From assembly GCA_947166705.1 (NCBI GenBank), contig CAMVFE010000008.1, positions 1-64,000 on the forward strand: 64,000 bases of DNA, in the 5' to 3' direction. Made by a program: the position numbers and the translations under genes. The notes beneath the pieces were generated by a model. That model was not told the origin of the DNA, ran no database searches, and saw only the letters and a list, made by a program, of their open reading frames with translations. Within the stretch, counting starts at the first letter, position 1; the number at the start of each line of letters is the position of its first letter. Below, one piece after another: positions 34,981 through 43,995 of the stretch. This DNA comes from an uncultured Clostridia bacterium (lineage in GTDB: Bacteria; Bacillota; Clostridia; Christensenellales; Aristaeellaceae).

Positions 34981-35727
34981 TTACTTTTTCTTTCCCTGGT
35001 TGGCAACGGCTTCCATCCGGGCCTTCAGGGCTTCCTGATCGCCGAGGTAGTAGGAGCGGATAACCTTGAAATCATCGTCAAATTCATACACCAGCGGGGT
35101 GCCGGTCGGAATGTTGACGCCGATGATTTCCTCATCGCTGAGGTTGTCGAAATACTTCACGAGCGCGCGGAGCGAATTGCCGTGGGCGGCGATGATCACG
35201 CGCTTGCCGGCGGCCATGTCCTTTTTGATGACCTCGTTGAAGTAGGGCACGGCGCGCTCGATGGTGGTCTCCAGGCTTTCGCAGGCGGGCAGGTCGGCGC
35301 GGTCCACATCCCGGAACATGGGCTGATTGACGGCGGAGCGCTCGTCGCTCTCCGGCAGGGCCGGCGGCTTGACGTCGAAGGAGCGGCGCCAGATCTTGAC
35401 CTGTTCTTCGCCGTACTTCTCGGCGGTTTCAGCCTTGTTCAGCCCCTGCAGGGCGCCGTAATGCCGCTCGTTCAGCTTCCAGGACTTGACCACGGGCAGC
35501 CAGGCGCGGTCCATCTCGTCCAGAATATGGTTCAGGGTATGGATGGCGCGCTTCAGATAAGACGTGTAGCAGATGTCAAAATCATAGCCTTCCGCCTTCA
35601 GCAGCTGACCGGCGGCCTTGGCTTCCTCGTGCCCCTTTTCGCTCAGATCCACATCAGTCCAGCCGGTGAAGAGGTTCAGCTTGTTCCATTCGCTCTCGCC
35701 GTGACGGACCAGAACCAGTTTCATCAT
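34981..35727 (-). CDS. gpmA: 2,3-bisphosphoglycerate-dependent phosphoglycerate mutase
   Basis: GpmA interconverts 3- and 2-phosphoglycerate in glycolysis. The 248-residue protein starts [15 protein letters not shown], with the phosphorylated histidine in the RHGE motif; [30 protein letters not shown] and [12 protein letters not shown] (second catalytic histidine) follow. The ATG at 35727 is 9 bases from AAAGGA. It is transcribed against its neighbours, from a promoter at 35785-35813, and shares its upstream gap with dapA. Confidence 0.96.
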   Translation of the reverse strand: MMKLVLVRHGESEWNKLNLFTGWTDVDLSEKGHEEAKAAGQLLKAEGYDFDICYTSYLKRAIHTLNHILDEMDRAWLPVVKSWKLNERHYGALQGLNKAETAEKYGEEQVKIWRRSFDVKPPALPESDERSAVNQPMFRDVDRADLPACESLETTIERAVPYFNEVIKKDMAAGKRVIIAAHGNSLRALVKYFDNLSDEEIIGVNIPTGTPLVYEFDDDFKVIRSYYLGDQEALKARMEAVANQGKKK

Positions 35728-35784
35728 GGGTATCAATCCTTTCCTTAATCTATGGTAAGCGGAGCGCTCCCCGCCTTCGGAATC

Positions 35785-35813
35785 AGTCTAAACGAAACGG
35801 GGGCGCTTGTCAA
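35785..35813 (-). promoter_or_regulatory. Promoter of gpmA
   Basis: Reverse-strand consensus TTGACA (35813-35808) and TAGACT (35790-35785) are 17 bases apart, 58 bases before the gpmA ATG. Confidence 0.7.
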
Positions 35814-35936
35814 TTGAAAAAACAGCCCGGAGGGCTTTCAGAGTCCCGCGGGACGCCGGCTTCCGCGGCGCGGGAGAAGGGCGGCGCCCGATCTGAAAGC
35901 CCGGTCCGGAAGGACGGTACTCGCTTTGTATTTGGC

Positions 35937-35965
35937 TTGACGGGGAAGGGTAATTGGGATAAGAT
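35937..35965 (+). promoter_or_regulatory. Promoter of dapA-dapB
   Basis: TTGACG (35937-35942) and TAAGAT (35960-35965) have a 17-base spacer, 30 bases before the dapA ATG. The leader is too short for a lysine riboswitch. Confidence 0.68.
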
Positions 35966-35994
35966 GCAGGGGGATTCTGCAAGGGGGTGCGGAG

Positions 35995-36879
35995 ATGGAA
36001 AATGCCATTTTTCGGGGCGTCGGCACAGCGCTGATTACCCCTTTCCGTGAAGAAGGAATCGACTTCGACGCTTTTGAGCGGCTGATCGACCGGCAGATCG
36101 AAGGCGGCGTCAGCGCGCTGATCGTCGCGGGGACGACGGGGGAAGGCTCCGTTCTGAGCCCGGAGGAATTCCGGGACCTGATTTCCTGCGCCGTGGCCAG
36201 GGCGGCCGGCAGGGCGCCGGTCATTGCCGGGACGGGAAGCAACGATACCGCCGCGGCCGTCTCCCGGACAAAAACCGCCTGCGGCCTGGGCGCGGACGCG
36301 GTGCTGCTGGTCACGCCCTATTACAACAAGACCACCCAGCGGGGCCTGGCGGCGCATTTCCGCGCCATTGCCGATGAGAGCACGAAGCCCTGCATCCTTT
36401 ATAACGTTCCCTCCCGGACCGGCCTGAATCTGCTGCCGGAAACCGTGGAGCTGCTGGCGGACCATCCGATGATCGCGGCCGTCAAGGAGGCCAGCGGAAA
36501 CATCAACCAGACGGCGAAGATCCGCGCGCTCTGCGGGGACCGGATCGCGGTGTATTCCGGGAACGACAGCCAGACGGTTCCGATCCTGAGCCTGGGCGGG
36601 CTCGGAGTCATCAGCGTGCTCAGCAATATCATGCCCCGGGAAATGAGCGATATGTGCCGGCTCTGGTTTGAAGGCCGGGTTCAGGAGGCCGCGGCGATGC
36701 AGATCCGCCTGCTGGCCCTGATGGATCAGCTGATGCTGGAGACCAACCCCATTCCGGTCAAGGCTGCGTGCGCGTATCTGGGATACGCGGAGAACCGGCT
36801 GCGGCTCCCGCTCGTGCCCATGGAGGAGAAGAACGAGCAGAAGCTGATCTCCCTGATCGAGGAGGCGCGGAAGGCATGA
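35995..36879 (+). CDS. dapA: 4-hydroxy-tetrahydrodipicolinate synthase
   Basis: DapA condenses pyruvate with aspartate semialdehyde, the committed step to DAP and lysine. The 294-residue protein has FRGVGTALITPF, LIVAGTTGEGSVLS, VLLVTPYYNKTTQRGL, ILYNVPSRTGLN and IAAVKEASGNI, where the lysine forms the Schiff base with pyruvate. GYAENRLRLPLVPM near the end is also typical. Ribosome site GGTGCGGAG. Its stop overlaps the dapB ATG (ATGA), so the two are coupled. Confidence 0.97.
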   Translation: MENAIFRGVGTALITPFREEGIDFDAFERLIDRQIEGGVSALIVAGTTGEGSVLSPEEFRDLISCAVARAAGRAPVIAGTGSNDTAAAVSRTKTACGLGADAVLLVTPYYNKTTQRGLAAHFRAIADESTKPCILYNVPSRTGLNLLPETVELLADHPMIAAVKEASGNINQTAKIRALCGDRIAVYSGNDSQTVPILSLGGLGVISVLSNIMPREMSDMCRLWFEGRVQEAAAMQIRLLALMDQLMLETNPIPVKAACAYLGYAENRLRLPLVPMEEKNEQKLISLIEEARKA

Positions 36880-37616
36880 GGATCATCCTTGCGGGATATG
36901 AGGGCCACATGGGCAGGGAAGTCCGCGCTTCGGCGGAGCGCATGGAGGACGCCGAGATCGTGATGGGCGTTGATCCCATGATATCTGCCGCGACGGAAAG
37001 CTGCGTCCGGTCCTTCGGGGAGTGTTCCGCGGAGGCGGACGTGATCATCGATTTCAGCCATCACAGCATGACCCGCGCGCTGCTGGATTTTGCCAGAGAA
37101 AAGAAACTGCCCCTGGTGCTGGCTACCACCGGGCAGACGGAGGAGGAAAAGGCGGCCGTCCGGGAGGCAGCCAGGGAGATCCCGCTTTTCCTGGCCGCGA
37201 ACTACAGCCTGGGAATCGCGGCGCTGAAGGATCTGGTCCGCAGGGCGCTGACGCTGTACCCGGACGCGGAGGTCGAGATTGTCGAGCAGCATCATGACCG
37301 GAAGCTGGATGCCCCGAGCGGAACGGCGCTGGCGCTGTTCGAGACGGTGCGGGAGATCCGGCCGGAGGCGCGGGCCGTGACCGGCCGGAGCGGACAGGGA
37401 AAGCGGGCTAAGGAGGATGTCGGGATTCATGCCATCCGGATGGGAAACATCGTCGGCGTGCATGAGGTGATCATCGGCACGCAGAATGAGATGCTGACGC
37501 TGAGGCACGAAGCATTCAGCCGGGGCGTTTTCGCGGACGGAAGCCTGAAGGCCGCGGCTTTTCTGATCGGAAAGGCGCCGGGCCTCTACGGGATGGAGGA
37601 CCTGCTGCGGGACTGA
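36876..37616 (+). CDS. dapB: 4-hydroxy-tetrahydrodipicolinate reductase
   Basis: DapB reduces the DapA product with NAD(P)H to tetrahydrodipicolinate. The 246-residue protein starts at ATG 36876 overlapping the dapA stop. It has IILAGYEGHMGREV (the nucleotide-binding glycine loop GxxGxMG is present as GYEGHMG), DVIIDFSHHSM, LVLATTGQTEEE, and the catalytic block VEIVEQHHDRKLDAPSGTAL. ddh follows 55 bases later. Confidence 0.96.
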   Translation: MRIILAGYEGHMGREVRASAERMEDAEIVMGVDPMISAATESCVRSFGECSAEADVIIDFSHHSMTRALLDFAREKKLPLVLATTGQTEEEKAAVREAAREIPLFLAANYSLGIAALKDLVRRALTLYPDAEVEIVEQHHDRKLDAPSGTALALFETVREIRPEARAVTGRSGQGKRAKEDVGIHAIRMGNIVGVHEVIIGTQNEMLTLRHEAFSRGVFADGSLKAAAFLIGKAPGLYGMEDLLRD

Positions 37617-37671
37617 GGGACGCCGCGGAAGCCCGGCGGGACGAAAGAAGAGGGAAGAGAGGAGCGAAACC

Positions 37672-38643
37672 ATGAAGATCGGCATATACGGATACGGGAA
37701 CCTGGGCAGAGGCGTGGAAAAGGCCTTCGCGAAGAATCCGGATATGGAGCTCACGGGTATTTTTACCCGCCGGGATCCGGCGGCCGTGCAGACGGAGACC
37801 GGCGCGCCGGTCTATGCAGCCGCCCAGGCGGAGGAATTTACGGGAATCATCGACGTCATGATCCTCTGCGGCGGGAGCGCCACGGATCTGCCGGAGATGA
37901 CGCCCGCCCTGGCCCGGCAGTTCAGCGTGGTGGACTCCTTTGATACCCATGCGAGGATTCCGGAGCATTTTGACCGGGTGGACCGGGAAGCCTTCCGGAC
38001 GGGACACACCGCCCTGATCAGCGGCGGCTGGGATCCCGGCCTGTTCTCCCTCGCCCGGCTTTATATGAACGCCGCGCTTCCGGACGGACGGGATTATACC
38101 TTCTGGGGCCGGGGCGTGAGCCAGGGACACAGCGACGCCATTCGGAGAATTCCCGGAGTGAAGGATGCGCGCCAGTATACGGTGCCCATCGCGGAGGCCG
38201 TCGAGCAGGTGCGGGCCGGGAAACAGCCGGAGCTGACCGCCCGGGAGAAGCATCTTCGCGAGTGCTTCGTGGTGGCGGAGGAGGGCGCCGACCGGGACCG
38301 GATTGAAAGGACAATCCGGGAGATGCCGAATTATTTCGCCGACTACGACACGACCGTGACCTTTGTGACCGAGGAGGAGCTGAAGCGGGACCACAGCGCC
38401 CTGCCCCACGGCGGAGAGGTGATCCGGAGCGGGAAGACCAGCGCGGAGAACGGACACGTGATGAGCTTCTCGCTGAAGCTGGACTCCAATCCGGAGTTTA
38501 CCGGATCCGTGCTGCTGGCCTGCGCGAGAGCAGTCGGGCGGATGCACGCCCGAGGCGTTTTCGGCTGCCATACGCTGTTTGACGTGGCGCCGGCGGACCT
38601 GAGCATCCTTTCCCGCGAGGAGCTGCGCGGAAGGCTGCTGTAA
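37672..38643 (+). CDS. ddh: meso-Diaminopimelate dehydrogenase
   Basis: Ddh converts tetrahydrodipicolinate, ammonia and NADPH directly to meso-DAP, skipping the acylated intermediates. The 323-residue protein has IGIYGYGNLGRGVEKAF at the N-terminus, GIFTRRDP, LCGGSATDLP, SFDTHARIPEHF, LISGGWDPGLFSL, FWGRGVSQGHSDAIRRIPGV and HARGVFGCHTLFDVAP near the end, a very close match to the known family. Ribosome site GAGAGGAG. With dapA and dapB directly upstream, this indicates the dehydrogenase route to meso-DAP, needed for the cell wall. Confidence 0.96.
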   Translation: MKIGIYGYGNLGRGVEKAFAKNPDMELTGIFTRRDPAAVQTETGAPVYAAAQAEEFTGIIDVMILCGGSATDLPEMTPALARQFSVVDSFDTHARIPEHFDRVDREAFRTGHTALISGGWDPGLFSLARLYMNAALPDGRDYTFWGRGVSQGHSDAIRRIPGVKDARQYTVPIAEAVEQVRAGKQPELTAREKHLRECFVVAEEGADRDRIERTIREMPNYFADYDTTVTFVTEEELKRDHSALPHGGEVIRSGKTSAENGHVMSFSLKLDSNPEFTGSVLLACARAVGRMHARGVFGCHTLFDVAPADLSILSREELRGRLL

Positions 38644-38661
38644 AGAGCGGATACGACAACG

Positions 38662-38690
38662 GGCACAGCCGCAGGGCTGTGCCTTTCTTT
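38662..38690 (+). terminator. Rho-independent terminator after ddh
   Basis: GGCACAGCC (38662-38670) pairs perfectly with GGCTGTGCC (38675-38683) around a GCAG loop, followed by TTTCTTT. nrdG begins 13 bases after it. Confidence 0.85.
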
Positions 38691-38703
38691 GGGAGGTCGC
38701 GGA

Positions 38704-39396
38704 ATGAAGATCTACGGGCTGCAGAAGATGACCCTGCTGGACTATCCCGGCCGGATCGCCTGCACGGTGTTCCTGAGCGGGTGCGACATGCGCTGCCCCT
38801 TCTGCCACAACAGCGGGCTGGCGGCGGGCCGGGAGGAGCCGGTGATGACGGAGGAGGAGCTGTTGGGCTTTCTCCGCAAAAGGCAGGGGCTGCTGGAGGG
38901 CGTCGCCGTCACGGGGGGCGAACCCCTGCTGCGGGAGGAGACGCTGGAGCTGCTGAAAAAAATCCGGGAGCTGGGTTATCCGGTGAAGCTGGACACCAAC
39001 GGAACGCACCCGGACCGGCTGCGCCGCGCGCTCTCGGAAGGACTGGCCCAGTATGTGGCCATGGATCTGAAGAACAGCCCGGACCGCTATGCCGAAACCG
39101 TCGGGCTGGAGCGCTTCGATCTGGCGCCGGTGCGGGAGAGCGCGGCGCTGCTGATGGAGAGCGGGACGGATTACGAGTTCCGGACGACTGTGGTGCGGGA
39201 GTTCCACAATGAAAGCAGCTTCCGCGCCATGGGCGAATGGATCCGCGGGGCGGCGAGATATTTTCTGCAGCCGTTTACCGACCGTGATACGGTGCCGCGG
39301 CGCGGGCTGACCGCGCCGGACCGGGAAGAGCTTCAGGCCTGGGCGGAGATCATGCGCGGATATGTCCGGGAGGTCGGAATCCGGGGAAACAGCTGA
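38704..39396 (+). CDS. nrdG: Anaerobic ribonucleoside-triphosphate reductase activating protein
   Basis: This radical SAM enzyme creates the glycyl radical on NrdD. The 230-residue protein has YGLQKMTLLDYPGRIACTVF, FLSGCDMRCPFCHNSG (CxxxCxxC cluster motif), AVTGGEPLL and KLDTNGTHP, and matches the longer NrdG2 subtype. The ATG at 38704 follows GGGAGGTCGC. It precedes nrdD, not follows it, and a promoter with NrdR-like boxes separates the two; a terminator separates it from ddh, so its own promoter was not found. Confidence 0.92.
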   Translation: MKIYGLQKMTLLDYPGRIACTVFLSGCDMRCPFCHNSGLAAGREEPVMTEEELLGFLRKRQGLLEGVAVTGGEPLLREETLELLKKIRELGYPVKLDTNGTHPDRLRRALSEGLAQYVAMDLKNSPDRYAETVGLERFDLAPVRESAALLMESGTDYEFRTTVVREFHNESSFRAMGEWIRGAARYFLQPFTDRDTVPRRGLTAPDREELQAWAEIMRGYVREVGIRGNS

Positions 39397-39398
39397 AA

Positions 39399-39470
39399 AC
39401 ACAATATATGGTATAGGAAAGAAAAAATACCAATCTATATATTGACATCCTCTTCCCGCAGTGCTATATT
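39399..39470 (+). promoter_or_regulatory. nrdD promoter with two NrdR-like boxes
   Basis: TTGACA (39442-39447) and TATATT (39465-39470) are 17 bases apart. ACACAATATATGGTAT at 39399-39414 matches the NrdR box consensus at 14 of 16 positions. A weaker copy with the CTATATATTG core lies at 39432-39447 and overlaps the -35. Their starts are 33 bases apart, close to three helical turns. Repression by NrdR in response to dATP/ATP is inferred. Confidence 0.72.
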
Positions 39471-39563
39471 GAACCAGCACGCGCAGGAAGAGGATTTTCT
39501 GCGCGATGAAAATGTGAAAAAGGATCCGCGCCTTATTTACCCGCGGAAAGAGGAGGAAAAACC

Positions 39564-41969
39564 ATGTACCAGGTAGTGAAACGGGACGGAAAGGTGACGG
39601 AGTTTGAGATCGGCAAGATTTCGGGCGCGATCACCAAGGCCTTCGACGCGCTGGACAAGCAGTACCATCCCAGCGTGATCGACATGCTGGCCCTGCGGGT
39701 GACGGCGGAATACGAGCCGATGATCCGCGACGGGAAGATCGCGGTCGAGACCATCCAGGACTGCGTGGAGAAGGTGCTGAGCGAGGCGGGCTACGCCGAT
39801 GTGGCCAAGGCCTATATCCTGTACCGCAAGCAGCGGGAAAAGGTCCGCAACGTCAATTCCGCCCTGCTGAACTACAAGGATCTGGTGGATAACTACCTGC
39901 ATATCAACGACTGGCGGGTCAAGGAAAATTCCACGGTGACCTACTCCGTGGGCGGCCTGATTCTGTCCAACAGCGGCGCCATTACGGCCAACTACTGGCT
40001 GAGCGAGATTTATGACGCGGAAATCGCCGAGGCGCACCGTTCCGCGGCGCTGCATCTGCACGATCTGAGCATGCTGACGGGCTACTGCGCGGGCTGGAGC
40101 CTGAAGCAGCTGATCCAGGAAGGACTGGGCGGCGTGCCCGGAAAGATTACCTCCTCTCCGGCGGCGCACCTTTCCACCCTCTGCAACCAGATGGTGAACT
40201 TCCTCGGCATCATGCAGAACGAGTGGGCCGGCGCCCAGGCGTTCTCCAGCTTTGACACCTATCTGGCGCCCTTCGTCCGGATTGACAATCTGAGCCAGAA
40301 GGAAGTCAAGCAGTGCGTGCAGAGCTTCATCTACGGCGTGAATACCCCCTCCCGCTGGGGCACCCAGGCGCCCTTCTCCAACATCACGCTGGACTGGGTC
40401 TGCCCGAAGGATCTGGCCAACCTGCCGGCCATCGTCGGCGGAAAGGAAATGGACTTCACCTACGGCGAGTGCCAGAAGGAAATGGATATGGTGAACAAGG
40501 CCTTCATCGAAATCATGATCGAAGGCGACGCGAACGGCCGCGGCTTCCAGTATCCGATTCCGACCTACTCCATCACCCGGGACTTTGACTGGAGCGATAC
40601 GGAGAACAACCGCCTGCTCTTTGAGATGACGGCGAAGTACGGCACGCCCTATTTCAGCAATTACATCAATTCCGACATGGAGCCCAGCGACGTGCGCTCC
40701 ATGTGCTGCCGGCTCCGGCTGGACCTGCGGGAGCTGCGCAAAAAGAGCGGCGGCTTCTTCGGCAGCGGCGAAAGCACAGGTTCCATCGGCGTGGTGACCA
40801 TCAACCTGCCCCGCATCGCCTACCTGGCGAAGGACGAGAAGGATTTCTACGCCAGGCTGGACCGGCTGATGGACATCGCGGCCCGCAGCCTGAAGACCAA
40901 GCGCACCGTCATCACCCGGCTGCTGGACAGCGGCCTGTATCCCTATACGAAGCGGTACCTGGGAACCTTCAACAACCATTTCTCCACCATTGGCCTGGTC
41001 GGTATGAACGAAGCGGGGCTGAACGCGAAATGGCTGCGGAAGGATCTGACCCACGTGGAAACCCAGCAGTTCGCCCGGGATGTGCTGAACCACATGAGAA
41101 CCCGCCTGAGCGACTACCAGGAGGAGTACGGGGACCTGTACAATCTGGAAGCGACCCCGGCGGAATCCACGGCCTACCGCTTCGCCAAGCACGACAAGGA
41201 GCAGTATCCGGATATCATCACCGCCAATGAGAACGGCAAGCCCTACTACACGAACTCCAGCCATCTGCCCGTCGGCTACAGCGAGGATATCTTCTCCGCG
41301 CTGGACGTGCAGGACGAGCTGCAGACCCTCTACACCTCCGGCACCGTGTTCCACGCCTTCCTGGGCGAGAAACTGCCGGACTGGAAGGCCGCGGCTTCCC
41401 TGGTGCGCAAGATCGCGGAGAACTACAAGCTGCCCTACTATACCATGAGCCCGACCTATTCCGTCTGCCGGAATCACGGGTACCTGAGCGGAGAGGTTTA
41501 TACCTGCCCCCACTGCGGTGAGAAGACGGAGGTCTACAGCCGTATCACCGGATACTACCGTCCGGTGCAGAACTGGAATGACGGCAAGGCCCAGGAATTC
41601 CGCGACCGGAAGGTCTACGACATCGGCGCCAGCCATCTGACCCACCGGGGACCGCTGCATCCGGATACCGCTTCCGCCGCGGAACAGGCGGAGGCTCCCG
41701 CGGAGGAGAAGAAGCCGCTGACCCGGGCCATGCTGTTTACCTCCGCCACCTGCCCCAACTGCAAGCTGGCCAAGAGCCTGCTGCAGAAGGAGGGCTTCGT
41801 GTACAAGGAGATGCTGGCCTCGGAGAACATCGACCTGGCGAACCATTACGGGATCAAGCAGGCGCCCACCCTGGTGATTCTGCAGGGGGACGAGGTGCTG
41901 AAGTACAAGGGCGTCTCCGAGATCCGGGGCATGCTCACGGGCGCCCGGCAGGAGAAGCAGGCGATCTGA
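39564..41969 (+). CDS. nrdD: Class III ribonucleoside-triphosphate reductase with C-terminal thioredoxin-like domain
   Basis: NrdD reduces ribonucleotides without oxygen. The 801-residue protein has an N-terminal ATP-cone (YQVVKRDGKVTEFEIGKI, residues 1-90), the reductase core with MCCRLRLDLRELRKKSGGFF and GSIGVVTINLPRIAYL, a zinc site (CRNHGYLSGEVYTCPHCG), and the glycyl radical loop SRITGYYRPVQNWNDG with the radical glycine at 663. After a short acidic linker, residues about 715-801 form a thioredoxin/glutaredoxin-like domain with CPNC at 730-733. This domain is extra to the usual NrdD and may supply electrons. trxB follows 89 bases on. A 9-bp hairpin lies in the leader near 39481-39504. 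Confidence 0.95.
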   Translation: MYQVVKRDGKVTEFEIGKISGAITKAFDALDKQYHPSVIDMLALRVTAEYEPMIRDGKIAVETIQDCVEKVLSEAGYADVAKAYILYRKQREKVRNVNSALLNYKDLVDNYLHINDWRVKENSTVTYSVGGLILSNSGAITANYWLSEIYDAEIAEAHRSAALHLHDLSMLTGYCAGWSLKQLIQEGLGGVPGKITSSPAAHLSTLCNQMVNFLGIMQNEWAGAQAFSSFDTYLAPFVRIDNLSQKEVKQCVQSFIYGVNTPSRWGTQAPFSNITLDWVCPKDLANLPAIVGGKEMDFTYGECQKEMDMVNKAFIEIMIEGDANGRGFQYPIPTYSITRDFDWSDTENNRLLFEMTAKYGTPYFSNYINSDMEPSDVRSMCCRLRLDLRELRKKSGGFFGSGESTGSIGVVTINLPRIAYLAKDEKDFYARLDRLMDIAARSLKTKRTVITRLLDSGLYPYTKRYLGTFNNHFSTIGLVGMNEAGLNAKWLRKDLTHVETQQFARDVLNHMRTRLSDYQEEYGDLYNLEATPAESTAYRFAKHDKEQYPDIITANENGKPYYTNSSHLPVGYSEDIFSALDVQDELQTLYTSGTVFHAFLGEKLPDWKAAASLVRKIAENYKLPYYTMSPTYSVCRNHGYLSGEVYTCPHCGEKTEVYSRITGYYRPVQNWNDGKAQEFRDRKVYDIGASHLTHRGPLHPDTASAAEQAEAPAEEKKPLTRAMLFTSATCPNCKLAKSLLQKEGFVYKEMLASENIDLANHYGIKQAPTLVILQGDEVLKYKGVSEIRGMLTGARQEKQAI

Positions 41970-41979
41970 TCGGAAGGGA

Positions 41980-42009
41980 AAACAGGGGACGCTGAGGCGC
42001 CCCCTGTTT
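41980..42009 (+). terminator. Weak terminator or attenuator between nrdD and trxB
   Basis: AAACAGGGG (41980-41988) pairs with CCCCTGTTT (42001-42009); an inner CGC/GCG lengthens the stem. Only three T residues end it, so partial read-through into trxB is likely. Confidence 0.55.
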
Positions 42010-42058
42010 CGCCGGTGAGGGAGACGGAACCGGCGGCGGGACAGAAGGAGGAACAGGG

Positions 42059-42973
42059 ATGTATGATGTGATTGTCGTGGGCGGAGGCCCTGCGGGCATG
42101 ACCGCCGCGCTGTACGCGCTGAGGAACGGGAAGACGGTGCTCGTGCTGGAAAAGACCGGATTCGGCGGGCAGATCGTGCACAGTCCGAAGGTGGAAAACT
42201 GGCCCGGAACCGCCCGGATGAGCGGGAACGAGTTTGCGGACGCGTTCCTGGAGCAGATCCTGGACCAGGGAGCCGAGGTGGACCTGGCCGAGGTGGTCCG
42301 GGTGGAGGATCACGGGGAGTATAAGACGGTGGTCACCGCAGAGGGCGATATCCGGGAGGGCCGGACGGTCATCCTGGCCACCGGCGTCCGGCACCGCGAG
42401 CTTGGGCTTCCCGGAGAGCGGGAAATGACCGGGGAAGGCGTAAGCTACTGCGCCGTGTGCGACGGGGATTTCTTCAAGGGCCGGAAGGTCTGCGTCGCGG
42501 GCGGAGGGAACTCCGCGCTGCAGGAGGCGCTGCTCCTGGCCGGGAAATGCTCCGAGGTGGTCATGCTGCAGGACCTGCCGGAATTCACGGGAGAGAAAAA
42601 ACTCCAGGAGCTGCTGCTCTCCCGCGGGAACGTCAGCGCCCGGACAGGGGTCAGGATTGTGGATCTGGAGATGGATGAGCATGTTCAGCTGACCGGCGTG
42701 ACCATCGAAAACGGGGACGGGACGCGGGAAACCATTGCCTGCGACGGGCTGTTCATCGCCATCGGGCTGATTCCCGAAAACGAGGCGTTCCGGGATGTCG
42801 CCGCCCTGGATCGGTGGGGATACTTCGCCTCCGGGGAGACCTGTGAAACCCAGACGCCCGGCGTTTTCACCGCGGGCGACTGCCGCGCCAAGAGCATCCG
42901 CCAGCTGACCACCGCGGCGGGCGATGGATCGGTGGCGGCGATGGCCGCCTGCCGGTATATCGATTCCCACTGA
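42059..42973 (+). CDS. trxB: Thioredoxin reductase (FAD/NAD(P)-dependent)
   Basis: TrxB passes electrons from NADPH through FAD to thioredoxin. The 304-residue protein has the FAD loop VIVVGGGPAGMTAALYA, the redox pair CAVC at 131-134 in SYCAVCDGDFF, the second nucleotide loop VCVAGGGNSALQEALLLA, and TPGVFTAGDCRAKSIRQLTTAAGDG. The domains are in the usual order. Because the gene lies directly after the nrdD-thioredoxin fusion, it may reduce the fused domain. It converges on pta with an 8-base gap and no terminator. Confidence 0.92.
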   Translation: MYDVIVVGGGPAGMTAALYALRNGKTVLVLEKTGFGGQIVHSPKVENWPGTARMSGNEFADAFLEQILDQGAEVDLAEVVRVEDHGEYKTVVTAEGDIREGRTVILATGVRHRELGLPGEREMTGEGVSYCAVCDGDFFKGRKVCVAGGGNSALQEALLLAGKCSEVVMLQDLPEFTGEKKLQELLLSRGNVSARTGVRIVDLEMDEHVQLTGVTIENGDGTRETIACDGLFIAIGLIPENEAFRDVAALDRWGYFASGETCETQTPGVFTAGDCRAKSIRQLTTAAGDGSVAAMAACRYIDSH

Positions 42974-42981
42974 GGGAAAGG

Positions 42982-43977
42982 TTATCCTCCTGCCTGCACC
43001 GCCGTCAGGGCGATGGTGTTGACGATATCCTGCACGCTGCAGCCGCGGGAGAGGTCATTGCAGGGACGGGCCAGCCCCTGAAGCACTGCATAACACTCAG
43101 CGCCGCCGATGCGCTGAGTGATTTTATATCCGATGTTGCCGGACTGCAGGTCGGGGAAGATCAGCACATTGGCCCGGCCGGCCACGGGGCTCTCCGGCGC
43201 CTTCAGGCGGCCGACCTCCGGCACCAGCGCGGCGTCCAGCTGCATTTCGCCGTCCAGCAGCAGATCCGGCGCCATCGTGCGGGCGATTTCCGTCGCCCGC
43301 CGTACCTTGTCCACCAGTTCGTGTCTGGCGCTGCCCTTCGTCGAGAAGGAAAGCATCGCGACCCTCGGCTCCTCAATGCCGCAGAGAACCCGCGCCGTGT
43401 CGGCGGCGGAAACGGCGATCTGGGCCAGCTCCTCCGCGGTCGGGTTGGGGACGACGACGCAGTCGGCATAGATCAGCAGGCCGTTTTCCCCCAGAGCGGG
43501 ATTGGGGCAGTTCATCAGAAAGCTGGAGGAGACGATCCGGATTCCCGGCCTGGTCTTGATGATCTGCAGCGCGGGACGCAGCATGTCCCCGGTGGAATGG
43601 ACCGCCCCGGAAACGAGCCCGTCCGCGTCCCCCTGCCGGACCATCAGCATCCCGAAATACATGGGGTCAAGGGTCAGCCGGCGGGCTTCCTCCGGGGTCA
43701 GGCCCTTTTCCCTGCGGAGTTCGTACAGAAGTTCCGCGTAGCCGGAGGCCTCCGGGCTGCGGGCGGGATCGGCCAGCGCGATGCCGCGGATATCGGCGCC
43801 CGCTTTTTCCGCGGCGGCGCGGATCTGATCCGGATCCCCCAGCAGGACCGGCTTCGCGATGCCTTCGCAGCTGACCCGGGCCGCGGCCTGCACGGTTCGG
43901 GGCTCCGTTCCCTCCGGAAGTACGATCCGCTTGCCGAGAAGCCGGGCTTTTTCCCAGACCTTTTCAATCATGCTCAT
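42982..43977 (-). CDS. pta: Phosphate acetyltransferase
   Basis: Pta exchanges CoA for phosphate on acetyl-CoA. The 331-residue protein matches the short Pta form: KRIVLPEGTEPRTVQAA, LTLDPMYFGMLMVRQGDADGLVSGA, SSSFLMNC, YADCVVVPNPTAEELAQIA, VAMLSFSTKGSA and the C-terminal ANVLIFPDLQSGNIGYKITQRI. This is Pta rather than phosphotransbutyrylase by sequence. It is followed by no acetate kinase; instead butyrate kinase lies 18 bases upstream on the same strand, so both are probably in one operon and the acyl group handled is open. Confidence 0.93.
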   Translation of the reverse strand: MSMIEKVWEKARLLGKRIVLPEGTEPRTVQAAARVSCEGIAKPVLLGDPDQIRAAAEKAGADIRGIALADPARSPEASGYAELLYELRREKGLTPEEARRLTLDPMYFGMLMVRQGDADGLVSGAVHSTGDMLRPALQIIKTRPGIRIVSSSFLMNCPNPALGENGLLIYADCVVVPNPTAEELAQIAVSAADTARVLCGIEEPRVAMLSFSTKGSARHELVDKVRRATEIARTMAPDLLLDGEMQLDAALVPEVGRLKAPESPVAGRANVLIFPDLQSGNIGYKITQRIGGAECYAVLQGLARPCNDLSRGCSVQDIVNTIALTAVQAGG

Positions 43978-43995
43978 GGGCGTTCCTCCGTTCCT

